Source: an uncultured Verrucomicrobiota bacterium (lineage in GTDB: Bacteria; Verrucomicrobiota; Kiritimatiellia; RFP12; UBA1067). Taken from it: 32,593 bases of DNA. The notes beneath the pieces were generated by a model that was given only the letters and a program-made list of their open reading frames with translations, did no database searches and was not told the DNA's origin. Shown piece after piece: positions 31,057 through 32,593 of this stretch; the stretch's first letter is position 1, and every line of letters begins with the position of its first letter. The stretch spans positions 1 through 32,593 of the forward strand of contig CAMAHK010000018.1 of assembly GCA_945834475.1 (NCBI GenBank), written 5' to 3'. A program made the position numbers and the translations under genes.

Positions 31057-31766
31057 AGAAGACGCTGTCTCTTGTCCTTCTGTTGCTCGTCATCGCTGTG
31101 GTGGGGCAGGTCGCGCTACGCCGACAGCGAACGGCTGCCGCGCCGGCGCTCGCGGAAGGGGCGTTCGCCGCCTTGGGTGGACTCCGCTCGCTCGCAGCCG
31201 AGGTTATCTGGTTTCGGGCCGACCGTTTGCAGGACGAAGGCCGCTATGTCGAGCTCGCCCAGCTCGCGAGCGCACTCACGGCAATGGAGCCGCACACGCC
31301 CGAGGTGTGGAGCTATGCGGCGTGGAACCTCGCGTACAACATTTCTGTGATGATGCCGTCGGACGAGGACCGCTGGCGCTGGGTCGTGGCGGCGATGCGG
31401 CTTCTGCGGGACGAGGGACTTCGGCTCAATCCGGGCGATCCCGACCTTTGCCGCGATCTGGCCTGGCTCTTCGAGCTCAAACTCGGCACGAGCATTGACT
31501 CGGCAGCCGAGACCTATCGTCGGCTCTGGCGCGAGATAATCACCGACGTTCAGGCGCGAGATGCGTGGACCGAACTTCGGATGGAACCGGCGAAGATGCG
31601 GGCGATCGAGGAGCGAACCGGATTGGCCGACTGGACGGATCCGTGTCTTTCGGCGGTCTATTGGGCGGCGGAAGGCCTGCCGCGTGCCACCGGCACGACG
31701 CGGTCGATGCTCGAGGAAATCATCCGCCAGTCGCTAGTCATCTACCGCAAGCGGCAAGCTTCGTGA
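31053..31766 (+). CDS. Membrane-anchored helical-repeat (TPR-like) protein
   Basis: A 237-residue protein with an N-terminal membrane anchor (MKKTLSLVLLLLVIAVVGQV) and helical hairpins: LGGLRSLAAEVIWFRADRLQ, EGRYVELAQLASALTAMEPH, VWSYAAWNLAYNISV and RDEGLRLNPGDPDLCRDLAW. This pattern occurs in PVC bacteria in proteins of unknown function. It overlaps the antiporter gene by 4 bp, so it may scaffold or regulate it in the periplasm. Confidence 0.75.
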   Translation: MKKTLSLVLLLLVIAVVGQVALRRQRTAAAPALAEGAFAALGGLRSLAAEVIWFRADRLQDEGRYVELAQLASALTAMEPHTPEVWSYAAWNLAYNISVMMPSDEDRWRWVVAAMRLLRDEGLRLNPGDPDLCRDLAWLFELKLGTSIDSAAETYRRLWREIITDVQARDAWTELRMEPAKMRAIEERTGLADWTDPCLSAVYWAAEGLPRATGTTRSMLEEIIRQSLVIYRKRQAS

Positions 31767-31814
31767 ACCCTGAAGTTAGACGTTGAAGTGGCCGTGGATA
31801 AGCGGTCGTGAATT

Positions 31815-31823
31815 TGATATACT
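31815..31823 (+). promoter_or_regulatory. Extended -10 TGATATACT in the 3' intergenic region
   Basis: A good extended -10 box, but no convincing gene starts within 15 nt. It may be the surviving promoter of the gene whose 5' part was lost next to 32043. Confidence 0.3.
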
Positions 31824-31906
31824 TTCATCCGTCTGAAAACGCCACGACTCCGTCGTCGCGTGAGTAGGGCCATAGGTGTTGAACTGATGGGCGAATGCCA
31901 AAGGGG

Positions 31907-31926
31907 ACGCGACATTCCTGTCGCGT
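31907..31926. repeat. Hairpin ACGCGACA-ttcc-TGTCGCGT
   Basis: A perfect 8-bp stem with a 4-nt loop in the intergenic stretch 31767-32043. Apart from this, a weak promoter and the long inverted repeat, I see nothing else in that stretch. Confidence 0.7.
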
Positions 31927-31992
31927 GAGAAAGAAACAACCCCAACGCATCCCTCCGTCCACCCACCACCGCATAAGATTTAGCATCAACGC

Positions 31993-32043
31993 TAACCCGA
32001 CTTCCCACGTTCGCCGTCGACGCGAACGTGGGAAGTCGGGTTA
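31993..32043. repeat. Perfect 22-bp inverted repeat, dispersed family
   Basis: Two 22-nt arms (beginning TAACCCGACTTCCC and ending GGGAAGTCGGGTTA) are perfect complements around a 7-nt loop with GTCGAC. A half copy lies at 5347-5382. The repeat sits at the point where the methyltransferase coding sequence begins without its N-terminal part. Confidence 0.9.
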
Positions 32044-32048
32044 AGATA

Positions 32049-32593
32049 AATAGTGGAGGAAAGTCTGTCGAAGGTGGATTTTTGATCTTTACGGAAGAAG
32101 AGAAGGGAGTATTTGTCTCGAAGGAGCCGTTGTCGGAAAAGTGGTTTAGGCGTTTTATGGGGGCGGAAGACTTCTTGTATGACAAGTGCCGTTATTGCCT
32201 TTGGCTTGTGGATGCATCGCCGAAGGAACTGCGCGAGATGCCTCGTGTTCTCGAACGTATAGAGCAAGTTCGCGTCTTTCGACAGTCCAGCGTCAAGGAG
32301 GCGACACGTGATGCGGCAAACACACCTGCACGATTTATGGAGATTAAACAGCCAGGCTCTGATTACCTCATGGTGCCGGCCGTTTCTTCAGAAAAGCGCG
32401 AATATGTCCCCATAGGCTTTTTGGCGAAGGATGTGGTTGCGAGTAATTTGGCCAATTATATTGCAGACACATCGCTCTATCACTTCGGCGTACTGACCTC
32501 CTCCGTGCATATGGCGTGGATGAGGGCTGTGGCGGGGAGGTTGGAGATGCGGTATCGCTACTCTGCCGCGATCGTGTACAACAACTTCCCGTG
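32049..32593 (+). pseudogene. MmeI/YeeA-like DNA methyltransferase, C-terminal part (runs off window)
   Basis: The frame 32043+3n is open to the window end and is not in the ORF track. It reads SGGKSVEGGFLIFTEEEKGV, then EKWFRRFMGAEDFL, RYCLWLVDASPKELREMP, VPIGFLAKDVVASN, YHFGVLTSSVHMAWMRAVAG and RYRYSAAIVYNNFP. This is the target-recognition and C-terminal region of large MmeI-type (YeeA) DNA methyltransferases, sometimes fused to nucleases. The N-terminal nuclease and the methyltransferase domain with its NPPY motif should lie upstream but are replaced by the inverted repeat, so this copy looks inactive. The 3' end lies outside the window. Confidence 0.8.

Noticed and set aside
31887-31928. 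13-residue ORF MGECQRGRDIPVA
   Set aside because: It is largely encoded by a perfect hairpin, has no ribosome site and no support as a gene.

Overview
The window looks like a bacterial chromosome segment, probably from a gut-type member of the PVC group (Kiritimatiellota or a relative). This is an inference from gene style only: a high-GC hexuronate operon, a secreted thioredoxin-like protein next to a Kef-type antiporter and a helical-repeat protein, YecH and DUF4186 genes, and TATAAT boxes placed almost on start codons. No rRNA or tRNA gene and no CRISPR array was seen.

Layout. Positions 1-6.3 kb are a graveyard of accessory genes: a DUF1016 fragment, a thioesterase remnant with an in-frame stop, a hipB-like gene with a frameshifted and truncated hipA, a REP-associated transposase remnant, a NERD-domain fragment joined to the tail of a membrane protein, an intact AAA/DUF4143 ATPase, a small secreted repeat protein with a frameshift, a PspC protein and a clipped DnaQ-like exonuclease. 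Positions 6.3-8.1 kb hold a structured leader and four small, mostly acidic proteins of unknown function. Positions 8.2-16.0 kb are a defence block: an ASCH protein, then hsdM, a tiny AlbA_2-derived ORF carrying 12-bp tandem repeats, hsdS, a DUF3791 toxin-antitoxin-like pair, hsdR, and a protein joining CBS domains to a HEPN-like end with an RX4H motif. Positions 16.0-17.6 kb hold small overlapping genes (YecH family, DUF4186) and fragments of miaB and an IS1634-like transposase.

Positions 17.6-27.7 kb are one co-directional hexuronate operon: kdgK, eda, exuT, uxuA, uxuB, uxaC, uxaB, uxaA. Together they would import glucuronate and galacturonate, isomerise, reduce and dehydrate both to 2-keto-3-deoxygluconate, phosphorylate it and cleave it to pyruvate and glyceraldehyde-3-phosphate. 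No dedicated regulator is encoded in the window. Three operon junctions carry short CACTTATC-type repeats, and a 12-bp hairpin sits on the kdgK stop. Positions 27.8-31.8 kb are a three-gene overlapping operon (secreted thioredoxin-like protein, Kef-type antiporter, membrane-anchored helical protein). The window ends with a perfect 22-bp inverted repeat abutting the C-terminal part of an MmeI/YeeA-like DNA methyltransferase; a related copy of this repeat lies at 5.35 kb.

The most interesting points are the CBS-HEPN protein and DUF3791 pair built into the type I restriction locus, the coupled AlbA_2-derived mini-ORF between hsdM and hsdS, the structured leader at 6.4 kb, and the repeated placement of extended -10 boxes 5-13 nt from start codons, which suggests leaderless transcription.
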